A stretch of 64,000 bases of DNA from CAWFQB01 sp965277875 (GTDB lineage: Bacteria > Armatimonadota > Chthonomonadetes > Chthonomonadales > Chthonomonadaceae), in contig CBDIDV010000002.1 of the NCBI GenBank assembly GCA_965277875.1, positions 2,294,001 to 2,358,000 on the forward strand, written 5' to 3'. The notes under the pieces were generated by a model, which saw nothing but the letters and a program-made list of their open reading frames with translations, was not told the origin of the DNA and did no database searches. A program made the position numbers and the translations under genes. Below are positions 1 to 7,822 of the stretch, piece by piece (position 1 is the stretch's first letter; each line of letters starts with the position of its first letter).

Positions 1-2020
1 CGCCGCGCTGCTCGAACGCGGTCTCGCCGTTGTCGGGAACCAGAATGACACGGGCAGGCGCTTTGTCTGTCTTTACAGCAAACGCAACATTGTTGACAGG
101 TACGGCATCTTCAATGAACTCGTTCGTGGCGGTGCGCCGCTGCGGCTGAAAATTCACGACATGGGCCACAAGCCGATTGGCGTCCGGCTGGCGCAGCAGG
201 GCGATTTCCATTGACGACGCAACGTTTTGACCGGGCAGCACGAGCGGTTCGGGCAGGAGGGTTTGCAGCAGGCGGCCCACGATCTCTTTGTAGATATAGA
301 AGGCGTCCTCGCGATAGCCCCGAAAGGCGGGGGCGTAGATGTACGCTATGTTCTTGTCTTCACTAATCACGCCCACAGGATGCCCGGTCGGTTTGTCGTA
401 AGGCGTCTGCGCGTGGCTGCTGAAATGATCGGGGGCGCGGTTGAAGTACGCCGTGTAAACTTCGCCAAGCGGCGTCGCCCCTTCCACGGCGTGGACATAC
501 GCGCCGGCCTGGTAGTTGACGAACTCGCTGTCGGGCAGGTTTGCTCCCAGCGTGTCGCCTAGTTTCATATAAGAGGGCGTAAAGGGACATTCGCCGACAT
601 AGCGCACCGGGGCGTCGGGCAGCGCGAACGCGCCCTCGTGCAGCGCAGCCTCGTGCGAAAACAGAATTTTGCCGCCGCCGTCCAGAAAGCCGCGCAGACT
701 GGCCTGCATCTCGTCCCCTAGAAAACCCTTGTCCGGGATGATGACGACTTTGTACCTGCTCAGGCCGTCGTTCACAACAACGCGGTCGGGAGTTTCGCCG
801 TTCCACTGGTATTTGAGGGCGGCAAGCGTGGCCGCCGCGCCTTCGATGCTCGCGTCAATCTTGACCATGCCCCGCGTGTCCTGCTCGCCACTTTGGGCGA
901 TGTCGGACGTGGCGGGCAGCAGCAAAACGGCGATGTCGGCGAGCGGAACCGCGCCCCGGCAGTAAGCCTCCACTGCTTCCACCTTCTTGAAGGTGTCGCC
1001 GATCACCTGATACGCGCCCCTGTCCAATGTGCCGCGCGGGTGCAGTTGGTCGCCGATATTGATGACGCCGCCTGCCGCCAGAATCGTCGCCGCTTCGTAA
1101 TCCAGTTGGGCGTTTGTTTTCAGGCCGCCGAAATCGGCCCAGGATTTGTGAAAGCGGGCCGTCATGCCCTGCATCGGGCGCGGGTACGAGCGGACGACAC
1201 GCGCCCAGCACGGGAAATACAGATAGCCCCACCCGCCCGTCGTCAGCGACTCGATCTCCAGATGCGTCAGCACGTCCAGCTCGCGATGCACGTTGGGCGT
1301 GACGCGGCTGTTGAAAAACGTCGTGGCGTTGGGCCGCAGGTCTTTGCACAGTTTAGCAAGCCGGGTCGTGTATTCTCTTAATATCTGGTACGTCTGTCGC
1401 CGATGCGCGGCTGCGTCGTCGCGCCTGTGGCCCTCGCGTTCCAGGCGGGCCAGACACTTTTCGCAAAAGCAGCCGGGATCGGGCGGATAGTAGCACATGT
1501 CGTAGAAGATGCCGTCCGCGTCATACGTGGTCATTATTTCTTTTGTCTGTTCGGCAACATAATCAATGTATTCCGTGTTGTTCAAACATACCTGATACCA
1601 TTTGGCCTCGTCGTAGGCCGGCCCCCACAGTTTGCCGTCGGCCAGGCGGCAGATCAGGTCGGGGCGTGTCTGGCCGATGTGCTGATCCACGCGCACGGAA
1701 ATGTAAACCGGAGTGGCGATGCCGCGCTTTTTACAGGCTTCAATCTGCGCGCCCAACAGATCGAATTTCAACGTCGGGTGCATCTGTCCGAGCGCGGCCT
1801 GTGTGGGATAATAGCTCATGCCGTGGTGACATTTGCCAAAGAGCGTGATCCAGTTGACGCGGGCATCCTCAAGTATCTGGCCGAAGGTGTCGGCGTCGAA
1901 GTCCGCGCCCACGTCCGGTATCAGGGGTGAGGTATGGAAATCCAGATGTATCTGGCGGTAGCGGTCGGCGACAAGCTGGGCGGCGGTCAGGGTCGGCTGG
2001 GCGGGCATCACGGCGGTCAT
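1..2020 (-). CDS. GHL6-type glycoside hydrolase-like protein (3' end outside window)
   Basis: Read by eye on the minus strand, this frame stays open from an ATG at 2020 to the window edge (673 codons), so the C-terminus is missing. The start is preceded by AAAGGAG about 10 nt upstream. The first third reads as a TIM-barrel hydrolase: an early L-F-G-K-C-H-H-G-M-S-Y-Y-P segment, then G-I-A-T-P-V-Y-I-S-V, then D-G-I-F-Y-D-M, matching my memory of the 'hypothetical glycosyl hydrolase 6' family (PF14871). The later part resembles a beta-galactosidase trimerisation / glutamine-amidotransferase-like domain (V-V-I-I-P-D-K-G-F, then G-G-G-K-I-L-F-S-H). No signal peptide is visible, so a cytoplasmic enzyme acting on imported oligosaccharides is inferred. 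The substrate is unknown; fucosidase- or galactosidase-like activity is only a family-level guess. Confidence 0.8.
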   Translation of the reverse strand, partial: MTAVMPAQPTLTAAQLVADRYRQIHLDFHTSPLIPDVGADFDADTFGQILEDARVNWITLFGKCHHGMSYYPTQAALGQMHPTLKFDLLGAQIEACKKRGIATPVYISVRVDQHIGQTRPDLICRLADGKLWGPAYDEAKWYQVCLNNTEYIDYVAEQTKEIMTTYDADGIFYDMCYYPPDPGCFCEKCLARLEREGHRRDDAAAHRRQTYQILREYTTRLAKLCKDLRPNATTFFNSRVTPNVHRELDVLTHLEIESLTTGGWGYLYFPCWARVVRSYPRPMQGMTARFHKSWADFGGLKTNAQLDYEAATILAAGGVINIGDQLHPRGTLDRGAYQVIGDTFKKVEAVEAYCRGAVPLADIAVLLLPATSDIAQSGEQDTRGMVKIDASIEGAAATLAALKYQWNGETPDRVVVNDGLSRYKVVIIPDKGFLGDEMQASLRGFLDGGGKILFSHEAALHEGAFALPDAPVRYVGECPFTPSYMKLGDTLGANLPDSEFVNYQAGAYVHAVEGATPLGEVYTAYFNRAPDHFSSHAQTPYDKPTGHPVGVISEDKNIAYIYAPAFRGYREDAFYIYKEIVGRLLQTLLPEPLVLPGQNVASSMEIALLRQPDANRLVAHVVNFQPQRRTATNEFIEDAVPVNNVAFAVKTDKAPARVILVPDNGETAFEQRG

Positions 2021-2472
2021 CGTGTCTCGGCTCCTTTGGCGTGGACTTGAAGGGAAGAGTGGTGTGTCCATACAGATGTTTCGACATTGCGCCCCGCGTT
2101 CCCTGCCCTAAGTCGTAGACAGCAGGATTATTTGCCTCCTCCGGCGAAAAACCCGGTATTCACCCAGGATCCTATTCGCTGACCAACCTAAAACAATAAA
2201 TTGGTTCTGACCGGCAGCGCCCGTAAACGAAGCGTTCTATGTGACTCACTCACCCTACGCGGGCGACCACTTCCATGAGAGGTATTCGTCCGTAGGACGA
2301 CTGGCCGCAGGCCCAACTATCCGGGATTTTATATCTCGGTGTACGCCTACCAACTGCTCGCCTGCGTAAGGTGAGTAACTCAGCTACTGGTGTACGCAAC
2401 CCTGTTCGCAAACCTATTCGCAAACCTGTTCGCAAACCATAGAAGAACGATAAAAGAAGAACGATAAAACCG
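2021..2472. other. intergenic region without a recognisable gene
   Basis: This 452-bp gap separates two divergent genes and should hold both promoters. I see no convincing coding frame. Its right end carries the two tandem-repeat arrays described separately. The middle (about 2245-2395) has several short inverted segments (tactcacc/ggtgagta-like arms and a gtccgtaggac palindrome) but no single strong hairpin with a T-run. Confidence 0.5.
2401..2468 (+). repeat. two short tandem arrays abutting a start codon
   Basis: Three 12-bp units (CCTGTTCGCAAA, with one G-to-A change in the middle copy) occupy 2401-2436. After four bases, two identical 14-bp units (AGAAGAACGATAAA) occupy 2441-2468, ending four bases before the ATG at 2473. 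The purine-rich AGAAGAA units sit where a ribosome-binding site is expected. Confidence 0.9.
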
Positions 2473-3849
2473 ATGAAGTCCAGTTACGGGATTGCGGCGG
2501 CATTTGTGCTTGTCCTGCTGAACGCGTTTTTTGTGGCCGCTGAATACGCCGTAGTCGCCGTGCGGCGCACGCGCATAGATGAACTGGTCGCGCAGGGCAG
2601 CCGCCCCGCCCGCATCGTGCAGCGCATCAAGCGCAATCTGGAAGCGTATCTTACGGCCTCGCAGCTTGGCGTCACGCTCGCCAGCCTGGGTTTGGGGTCG
2701 GTGGGAGAACCCGCCATTGCCCGCGCCATCGAGCCGTTTTTCCTTGCGCGGCTTGGCCCGATTGCCGGATTGGGCGCGGCGCATGTCATCGGCGTAATCG
2801 CGGCCTTTACAGTCATTACCTACCTGCATATCGTGTTCGGGGAACTCGGCCCCAAATGGGTCAGCATCGGCAGGCCGGACCGCATAGCCCTGCTGACCGC
2901 CGTGCCGTTCGAGTTGTTCTACCGCATTTTCTACCCGCTTATCGTGCTGATTACCGCGTCCGGCATCGCCCTGCTCAAGCCGCTAGGTGTGCGGCCTATG
3001 GGCGAGTCGGAAAGCGCACTGTCCGAGGGCGAACTGCGTCAGGCGCTGTCCGAGTCGCAGGAGGCGCAGGCCATCCCCGAAGCCGCCGAGGACATCGTGG
3101 ACCGCGCGTTTCACTTTGGGCGCAGCCGCGTGCGCGACGTGATGACGCCCCGCCCCGAAATCGTCTTTCTGGTGCTGGGTCAGCCGCTGAGTGAAATATG
3201 GGACATCGTGCAGCGCACCAGTTATGCCCGTTTCCCCGTGTGCCGGGGCGACCTGGAAAACGTGATCGGGCGCGTCCATGTGCGCGACCTGCTGCCCCTT
3301 GCCCGCGAAGCAGACCCGCAAAACAGCGCAACCCTGACAGTCGAGGAATCCGGCGCGCGTCTGGAAGCCGTGTGCGGCCCCGTCCTTTATGTGCCGGAAA
3401 ATAAATCTCTCGACTCGATGCTGGATGATTTTCGCGCAAACCGCATGGAAATGGCAATCGTGCAGGACGAGTACGGCGTGACGGCGGGCGTGATTACGCT
3501 GGAAGACATCCTTGAAGAACTGGTAGGCGAGATACAGCAGGAGTTCGCGTTTGCGCCGTCCGAGGTGCAGGCCCTGCCCGACGGCTCGTATATGGTGGAT
3601 TACAAGGTGACGCTGGCGCGTCTGGTGCGCGAGTACCAGATCGGCATGGAAGTACCCGACATCGAGACCATCGGCGGCTATGTGCTGTCCACATTACCCG
3701 GCAATCCGCGCATCGGCGACAAGACCCAACTCGGCAACTGGCAGGTCGAGGTGACGGAACTGGCGGGACGACGCATACGCAGATTACGCGTCAGCCCAAT
3801 AGAGACACAGGGGGGAAGGGAAGGAGGAGAGAAACAAAACAGAATTTAG
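2473..3849 (+). CDS. CNNM/CorC-HlyC family transporter-like protein (hemolysin family)
   Basis: A 458-residue protein with the usual order for the family. The N-terminal DUF21/CNNM membrane domain (about residues 1-190) has hydrophobic segments including a start rich in A-F-V-L-V-L-L-N-A-F-F. A CBS pair follows (about 200-340; R-V-R-D-V-M-T-P-R-P-E, and later Q-D-E-Y-G-V-T-A-G-V-I-T-L-E-D). The C-terminal CorC_HlyC domain covers about 360-445. Family members are implicated in Mg2+/Co2+ efflux or metal homeostasis; the name hemolysin is historical. The protein ends in a short hydrophilic Gly/Glu/Lys tail. Its stop codon overlaps that of the convergent anti-sigma gene by four bases. The upstream region has tandem repeats instead of a classical SD. 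Confidence 0.93.
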   Translation: MKSSYGIAAAFVLVLLNAFFVAAEYAVVAVRRTRIDELVAQGSRPARIVQRIKRNLEAYLTASQLGVTLASLGLGSVGEPAIARAIEPFFLARLGPIAGLGAAHVIGVIAAFTVITYLHIVFGELGPKWVSIGRPDRIALLTAVPFELFYRIFYPLIVLITASGIALLKPLGVRPMGESESALSEGELRQALSESQEAQAIPEAAEDIVDRAFHFGRSRVRDVMTPRPEIVFLVLGQPLSEIWDIVQRTSYARFPVCRGDLENVIGRVHVRDLLPLAREADPQNSATLTVEESGARLEAVCGPVLYVPENKSLDSMLDDFRANRMEMAIVQDEYGVTAGVITLEDILEELVGEIQQEFAFAPSEVQALPDGSYMVDYKVTLARLVREYQIGMEVPDIETIGGYVLSTLPGNPRIGDKTQLGNWQVEVTELAGRRIRRLRVSPIETQGGREGGEKQNRI

Positions 3850-4139
3850 TCTTTTTTCTCAAAGGGTAAAACCCACTGTCGCCCCTTCTCCGTGATTGGA
3901 CGCGCATGAGGCGCAAAGGCGTCGAGCAGGCGGGCCAGAGTGCGCTCGCGGAATTGGGGCGTGGTTTCGGCAACCGCGACGGCCTCGCGCAGCATAGCGC
4001 GGGTCTGCTGCAAGGCGTGCAGTTCGTAGGCGCACGACTGGCAGCGCAATAGATGCCGCTCCATCTTGCGGGCGGACTCCGTGGGCAGTTCGCCGTCCAG
4101 GTGCAAATCCAGCAGGTCGCGCAGGTCGTCACAACGCAT
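3846..4139 (-). CDS. zf-HC2 family anti-sigma factor
   Basis: A small 97-residue protein with the zinc-binding anti-sigma signature H-L-L-R-C-Q-S-C near residues 29-36 (H-x3-C-x2-C), preceded by the typical C-D-D-L-R-D-L-L-D-L-H-L-D-G-E-L-P start. No transmembrane helix is visible, so it should be a soluble anti-sigma domain that binds the neighbouring sigma factor. It lies 58 bp downstream of the ECF sigma gene on the same strand, the canonical sigma/anti-sigma operon order. Zinc-centred redox sensing, as in RsrA/ChrR-type proteins, is possible but not shown by the sequence. Confidence 0.85.
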   Translation of the reverse strand: MRCDDLRDLLDLHLDGELPTESARKMERHLLRCQSCAYELHALQQTRAMLREAVAVAETTPQFRERTLARLLDAFAPHARPITEKGRQWVLPFEKKD

Positions 4140-4197
4140 AACGTGTTCCTCTCCCTCTTTTCATCGCCTCGTCTTTCACCTTGTATTACGCATCGCA

Positions 4198-4794
4198 TTA
4201 CGTATCCGCGCTAGGCGTGTCCGCCTCTTCTTCGTCCCAAAACGCGGTCAGGTTCGCGCGCAGGGCGCGGCGGGCGCGGTACAGCAAAGATTTCGTGGCG
4301 GGCAGCGAGCGTTCCAGGACGACGGCCACCTCGCGGGCGTCCCACTCTTCCACATCGCACAGGGTCAGAACAAGCCGGTACTCCTCGCTGAGTTCGTCCA
4401 GGGCGCGGCGCACCACGACGCTCGTGTCCATCTGCTCGGCGTGACGGCCCTCGTCGCTGTGACGCTCTATCTCCTCGCTGTCGAGCAGCAGCAGGCGCGG
4501 CTGTCGCTGACGGTCGCGGCACAGGTTGCGCGTAATGCCGAACAGCCAGCCCCTGAGCGGACACTCGCCCCGAAACCCCGCCGCGCGCTCAAAGGCCCGC
4601 AGGAACGCCTCGGACGTGACCTCCTCGGCATCCTCGCGGCTGCCCAGCAGATGGCGCGCAAACGCGAACACGCGGTCGGCGTGCATGTCGAACAGGACGC
4701 CCAGCGCCTCCGGCTCCCCGCCCTGCAAACGCGCGATCAGACGGCGCTCGTGTGCCGTGGACAAGCTCGCATGGTAAGAAAGCCGTTCCGTCAC
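4198..4794 (-). CDS. ECF-type RNA polymerase sigma factor
   Basis: Region 2 is clear (L-F-D-M-H-A-D-R-V-F-A-F-A-R, then D-A-E-E-V-T-S-E-A-F-L-R-A-F, then L-R-G-W-L-F-G-I-T-R-N). Region 4 follows (L-D-E-L-S-E-E-Y-R-L-V-L-T-L, then A-R-E-V-A-V-V-L-E-R-S). I chose the GTG at 4794 (198 residues), which has an AGAGG-type SD about 8 nt upstream. An in-frame ATG at 4899 would add 35 residues of low-complexity, Cys-containing sequence that does not look like a sigma N-terminus. The downstream zf-HC2 gene is its likely antagonist. Target promoters cannot be told from this window. Confidence 0.9.
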   Translation of the reverse strand: MTERLSYHASLSTAHERRLIARLQGGEPEALGVLFDMHADRVFAFARHLLGSREDAEEVTSEAFLRAFERAAGFRGECPLRGWLFGITRNLCRDRQRQPRLLLLDSEEIERHSDEGRHAEQMDTSVVVRRALDELSEEYRLVLTLCDVEEWDAREVAVVLERSLPATKSLLYRARRALRANLTAFWDEEEADTPSADT

Positions 4795-5115
4795 GACGCG
4801 CCTCTTCTGACACGACGGGCCGAACCGGCAAAAAGTGTCGCACCTACAATTATATTTTTCAAAACTGTTTTTTGATTCGACACGCGAATAACTTTCCACC
4901 CTATTCCGGCGTCCGTATTATCATCCATACGCGTCGGCGACAATCTGCAAGGCATGTTCCGGCCAGCGTATAGTGTATCAGGGGAACAATTCAGAAGCTT
5001 TGCGCCGTCCCTGTTCTTAACGCAAGCGGCAGGTCAATTTGCGCCTGCCCAAACAACACCATCAATTACAATTCATCATGCCCCACTGCGGCGTGTACAA
5101 GGACAATCCTCGACT

Positions 5116-5670
5116 ATGGGTAAACTGGCGAAATTCGGAGATGCGACAAACAATGTGCCGATGTCCAATCATCACATGTTTCTGCTGCTGCTCAACGCCG
5201 TAGGCATCGGCCTGATTATGGTACTGGCTACCTTTATGGAGATGAAGTATCTGGCGGAGTACGAGCAGCATCTTATCTCTTCAGGCGGCAGCGACGACGA
5301 TGACGATCATTCCCCCACAAATATCACGCCTAAGCCCGGAAATAAATCCGATGCCACGCTGCAAATGTTTCTGGGCGCGTCCAATCTGCTGTTTTTGTGC
5401 GTGGGCCTGTGCGGTCTGATGCTGCTTGTCAACGACAACCTGGCCCGCGCCTTCGCCATCGCCGCCGCCATCGCTCTGGTGCGCTTTCGCATCAAGCTGG
5501 ATCAAAAGAGCATCAACGCGTCCCTGCTGTTCGCGATATTGGCGGGCATGGCCTGCGGCCTGGACGCGACCGGCCTGGCATGGATGTCTACGGGCATCTA
5601 CATCGCCCTGTTCGTCGTGCTGATCGTCATCGTGCAGTTCATCAAGCCGAAGCATCCACACCGCGCATAG
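5116..5670 (+). CDS. DUF4956-like integral membrane protein
   Basis: The reading frame is open from 4954, but the likely start is the ATG at 5116, which has AAGGA about 12 nt upstream. From there the protein has 184 residues. It has an N-terminal membrane helix, an acidic Ser/Asp loop (G-S-D-D-D-D-D-H), then three or four hydrophobic segments, with the cytosolic-looking motif A-L-V-R-F-R-I-K-L-D near the middle of the membrane part. That R-F-R motif between helices is characteristic of DUF4956 proteins as I remember them. The function is unknown; family members often sit with VTC-like polyphosphate polymerases, but none adjoins here. Confidence 0.65.
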   Translation: MGKLAKFGDATNNVPMSNHHMFLLLLNAVGIGLIMVLATFMEMKYLAEYEQHLISSGGSDDDDDHSPTNITPKPGNKSDATLQMFLGASNLLFLCVGLCGLMLLVNDNLARAFAIAAAIALVRFRIKLDQKSINASLLFAILAGMACGLDATGLAWMSTGIYIALFVVLIVIVQFIKPKHPHRA

Positions 5671-5715
5671 TATAACCGACTCTGCTCCGCGTACTTTGCG
5701 TAACCGCCCGGGCAA

Positions 5716-5745
5716 TGCGGACGATTAAGGTGCGGACGATTAAGG
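5716..5745 (+). repeat. perfect 15-bp tandem duplication at a gene start
   Basis: TGCGGACGATTAAGG occurs twice head-to-tail (5716-5730 and 5731-5745). Each copy ends in a TAAGG SD-like core. The second copy lies about 9 nt before a TTG codon (5754) that is the likely start of the following gene. Confidence 0.95.
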
Positions 5746-5753
5746 AAAGAAAC

Positions 5754-6899
5754 TTGGAACTGCTGATCCAGCCGGGAACCGGGATCGCGCCCCTGCTTGC
5801 GGGCATCGAACAGGCGCAGACAAGCATACAGATCGTTATCTTCCGCTTCGACAGGGGCGAGATCGAAGCGGCATTGTCACGGGCGGCGCGGCGCGGCGTG
5901 TTCGTACACGCGCTTGTCGCCTTTACCAGCACGGGGCAGGGCGGCGAGCGCACATTGCGTAATCTGGAAATGCGCCTGCTCTCGGACGGCGTGAGCGTGG
6001 CCCGCACGGCCACCGACCTGGTGCGCTACCATGACAAGCTGATGATCATTGACAACCGCAAACTCGTGATGATGGGATTCAATTATACCTACATTGACAT
6101 CGAGCGCAGCCGCAGTTTCGGCATCATCGCAAATGGCGACAGCGACGAAGAAAAGCAATGGGTGTCTGAGGCCGAGAAACTGTTTCTCGCCGACGCCACG
6201 CGCCAGAAGTATACTCCGAGTTGCGACACGTTCCTCGTCAGTCCCGGCAACTCCCGCAAGCAGTTGACGCAGTTCATTCAGGCGGCGACGAAACAACTGC
6301 TCATCTACGACGGCAAATTATCCGATCCCGAAATGATGAAGCTGCTGTCGCACAAAGCAAAGCACGGCGTCGAGGTGCGCGTAATCGGCAAGGCGGGCAA
6401 ACACGCCCCCGACATCAAAGTGGCCCCGCTGGATATGCGCCTGCACGCGCAGGCCATCGTCAGGGACGGCGAGGCCATGTACCTGGGCAGCCAGAGCCTG
6501 CGCGCCCTGGAACTGGACGCGCGGCGCGAAGTGGGCGTGATTTTGTCCGATGCCGCCATTGTCCGCAAAGTCACAGAGATATTCGAGTCCGATTGGAGTC
6601 GCATTAAAAACGCGCAGGACATTCCGCTGACCGAGGCCGAGATCGTTGCGGAAGACCCGACGCACATGGATGCCGCGCCAAACATAGAGGAAGAGGAAGA
6701 GGAAGAGCCAATCGCTGCCGCTCCCGACGCGCCTGCCCTGCCGCCCGCGCTCGCGATGAAAGAGGCCGTGAAAGAAGCCATCAAAGACATTCTGCTGGAA
6801 AATATGCAGGACGCGCCCGAAGCGAAAGTGATGAAAGAAGCCGTGAAAGAGGCGGCGAAAGAGGCCCTGCGCGAAATTACAGGCACGTCGGCGGGCTGA
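5754..6899 (+). CDS. phospholipase D-like protein with a degenerate second HKD motif
   Basis: Two PLD half-domains are visible. The first has an intact motif, Y-H-D-K-L-M-I-I-D (His93, Lys95 from the TTG start), followed by G-F-N. The second reads L-H-A-Q-A-I-V-R-D with G-S-Q behind it, so the usual Lys is Gln (position 233). The C-terminus is unusual: a Glu run near residue 310, then two copies of a K-E-A-V-K-E-A amphipathic helix. I prefer the TTG at 5754 (381 residues) because AAGGAAAG lies just before it; an upstream ATG at 5715 has no SD and would translate the tandem duplication. A cytosolic phosphodiesterase or non-catalytic binding role is possible. There is no signal peptide. Confidence 0.8.
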   Translation: MELLIQPGTGIAPLLAGIEQAQTSIQIVIFRFDRGEIEAALSRAARRGVFVHALVAFTSTGQGGERTLRNLEMRLLSDGVSVARTATDLVRYHDKLMIIDNRKLVMMGFNYTYIDIERSRSFGIIANGDSDEEKQWVSEAEKLFLADATRQKYTPSCDTFLVSPGNSRKQLTQFIQAATKQLLIYDGKLSDPEMMKLLSHKAKHGVEVRVIGKAGKHAPDIKVAPLDMRLHAQAIVRDGEAMYLGSQSLRALELDARREVGVILSDAAIVRKVTEIFESDWSRIKNAQDIPLTEAEIVAEDPTHMDAAPNIEEEEEEEPIAAAPDAPALPPALAMKEAVKEAIKDILLENMQDAPEAKVMKEAVKEAAKEALREITGTSAG

Positions 6900-6948
6900 T
6901 TTTCGCTGCCGCATGGCCTGTCTGCGCCGTTTTACGTTTCGGTAGAAG

Positions 6949-6977
6949 TTGACTTGTTCTGAAAACTGTGCTAAACT
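6949..6977 (+). promoter_or_regulatory. sigma-70-type promoter for rpsO
   Basis: TTGACT at 6949-6954 and TAAACT at 6972-6977 are separated by 17 bp. They lie 32 bp upstream of the rpsO start, and an AAGGAGG SD lies between. Confidence 0.75.
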
Positions 6978-7009
6978 GTGCCGTACAGGTCGTATAAGGA
7001 GGTTTTCGA

Positions 7010-7285
7010 GTGCCGCTCAAGAAAGACATTAAACAAGACGTTATCGTTGGCAACGCCGTGCATGAAGGCGATACCGGCTCTGCCGAAGTGCAGGTCGCGC
7101 TGCTGACCGCCCGTATCACCCAGCTTACCGAGCATCTGCGCGAACACAAGCACGATCACCACTCCCGTCGTGGTCTGTTCATGATGGTCGGACGCCGCAA
7201 GCGTATGCTGACCTATCTGGTCAGGACCGACATAGAGCGTTATCGCACCCTTGTCAGCAAACTGAGCATCCGCAGCAAAATTTAG
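7010..7285 (+). CDS. rpsO: 30S ribosomal protein S15
   Basis: A 91-residue protein of the normal S15 length. The conserved core is present: G-D-T-G-S-A-E-V-Q-V-A-L-L-T-A-R-I, then L-T-E-H-L-R-E-H-K-H-D-H-H-S-R-R-G-L, then K-R-M-L-T-Y-L. It binds 16S rRNA and organises the central domain of the 30S subunit. The start is GTG at 7010 with AAGGAGG about 8 nt upstream. It is followed by pnp, the conserved rpsO-pnp order known from many bacteria. Confidence 0.97.
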   Translation: MPLKKDIKQDVIVGNAVHEGDTGSAEVQVALLTARITQLTEHLREHKHDHHSRRGLFMMVGRRKRMLTYLVRTDIERYRTLVSKLSIRSKI

Positions 7286-7822
7286 TTTTTGTTTTGTTGT
7301 TCGTGTGCCGTTCTCAACTCGCAATGTTCGCGGCAGCGCAATGTCATGCGCTGACGCGGCTTGCCCGTTTCTGGTTTTCATGCCGTCCTTCGGCAGGAAC
7401 GATTTGCCGGTTCGACGCGGCAGAATACCGTCGAAGCGTTCTAAAACGTTTACTTTGGTTTGCGGGCGCGCAGGCGAACTGCCTGCGCCGCCCCTGACAG
7501 TCGGCCCTCCCCGGCGCGGATGACGAGAACGTCAGGGTTCAGGGTAAGCGGATACCGCGCGAATGCTGCGTGTCCTTTTTCCCTGACCCCCTTCTTTCCA
7601 CCGTCAGTCTCCTGCCCCTCAGAGGACAGCCGACTGCTTATGCACACTTGCGGCACAGGCCGCACCCGCGCTCGCCTGCGCGATCTGGAGTTCAGGTTCC
7701 GCTGCCGCTTTGCCCTCCTGCTATCTTACAAGAGGACGCGGACGCAAAGGCAGGACAAACGAACGCGCTCCCCTCGCAGGGCGATGCCTAATAGGTCTGT
7801 GCCACTTTTTCAGGAGAAAAAG
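7286..7822. other. rpsO-pnp spacer, no gene seen
   Basis: This is 537 bp. The pnp reading frame stays open back to 7460, but that extension (Arg/Pro/Ser-rich, no conserved block) looks like untranslated leader. Small hairpins such as TGCGGC/GCCGCA near 7654 are present. No T-run terminator is evident, so read-through from rpsO into pnp is plausible. Confidence 0.4.

Noticed and set aside
2401..2468. tandem repeats considered as a CRISPR remnant
   Set aside because: The units are 12-14 bp, contiguous, without spacers, and sit at a ribosome-binding region.
7460..7822. N-terminal extension of PNPase
   Set aside because: The 121 codons are Arg/Pro/Ser-rich with no conserved block; PNPase cores start right after TTG 7823, which has a good SD.
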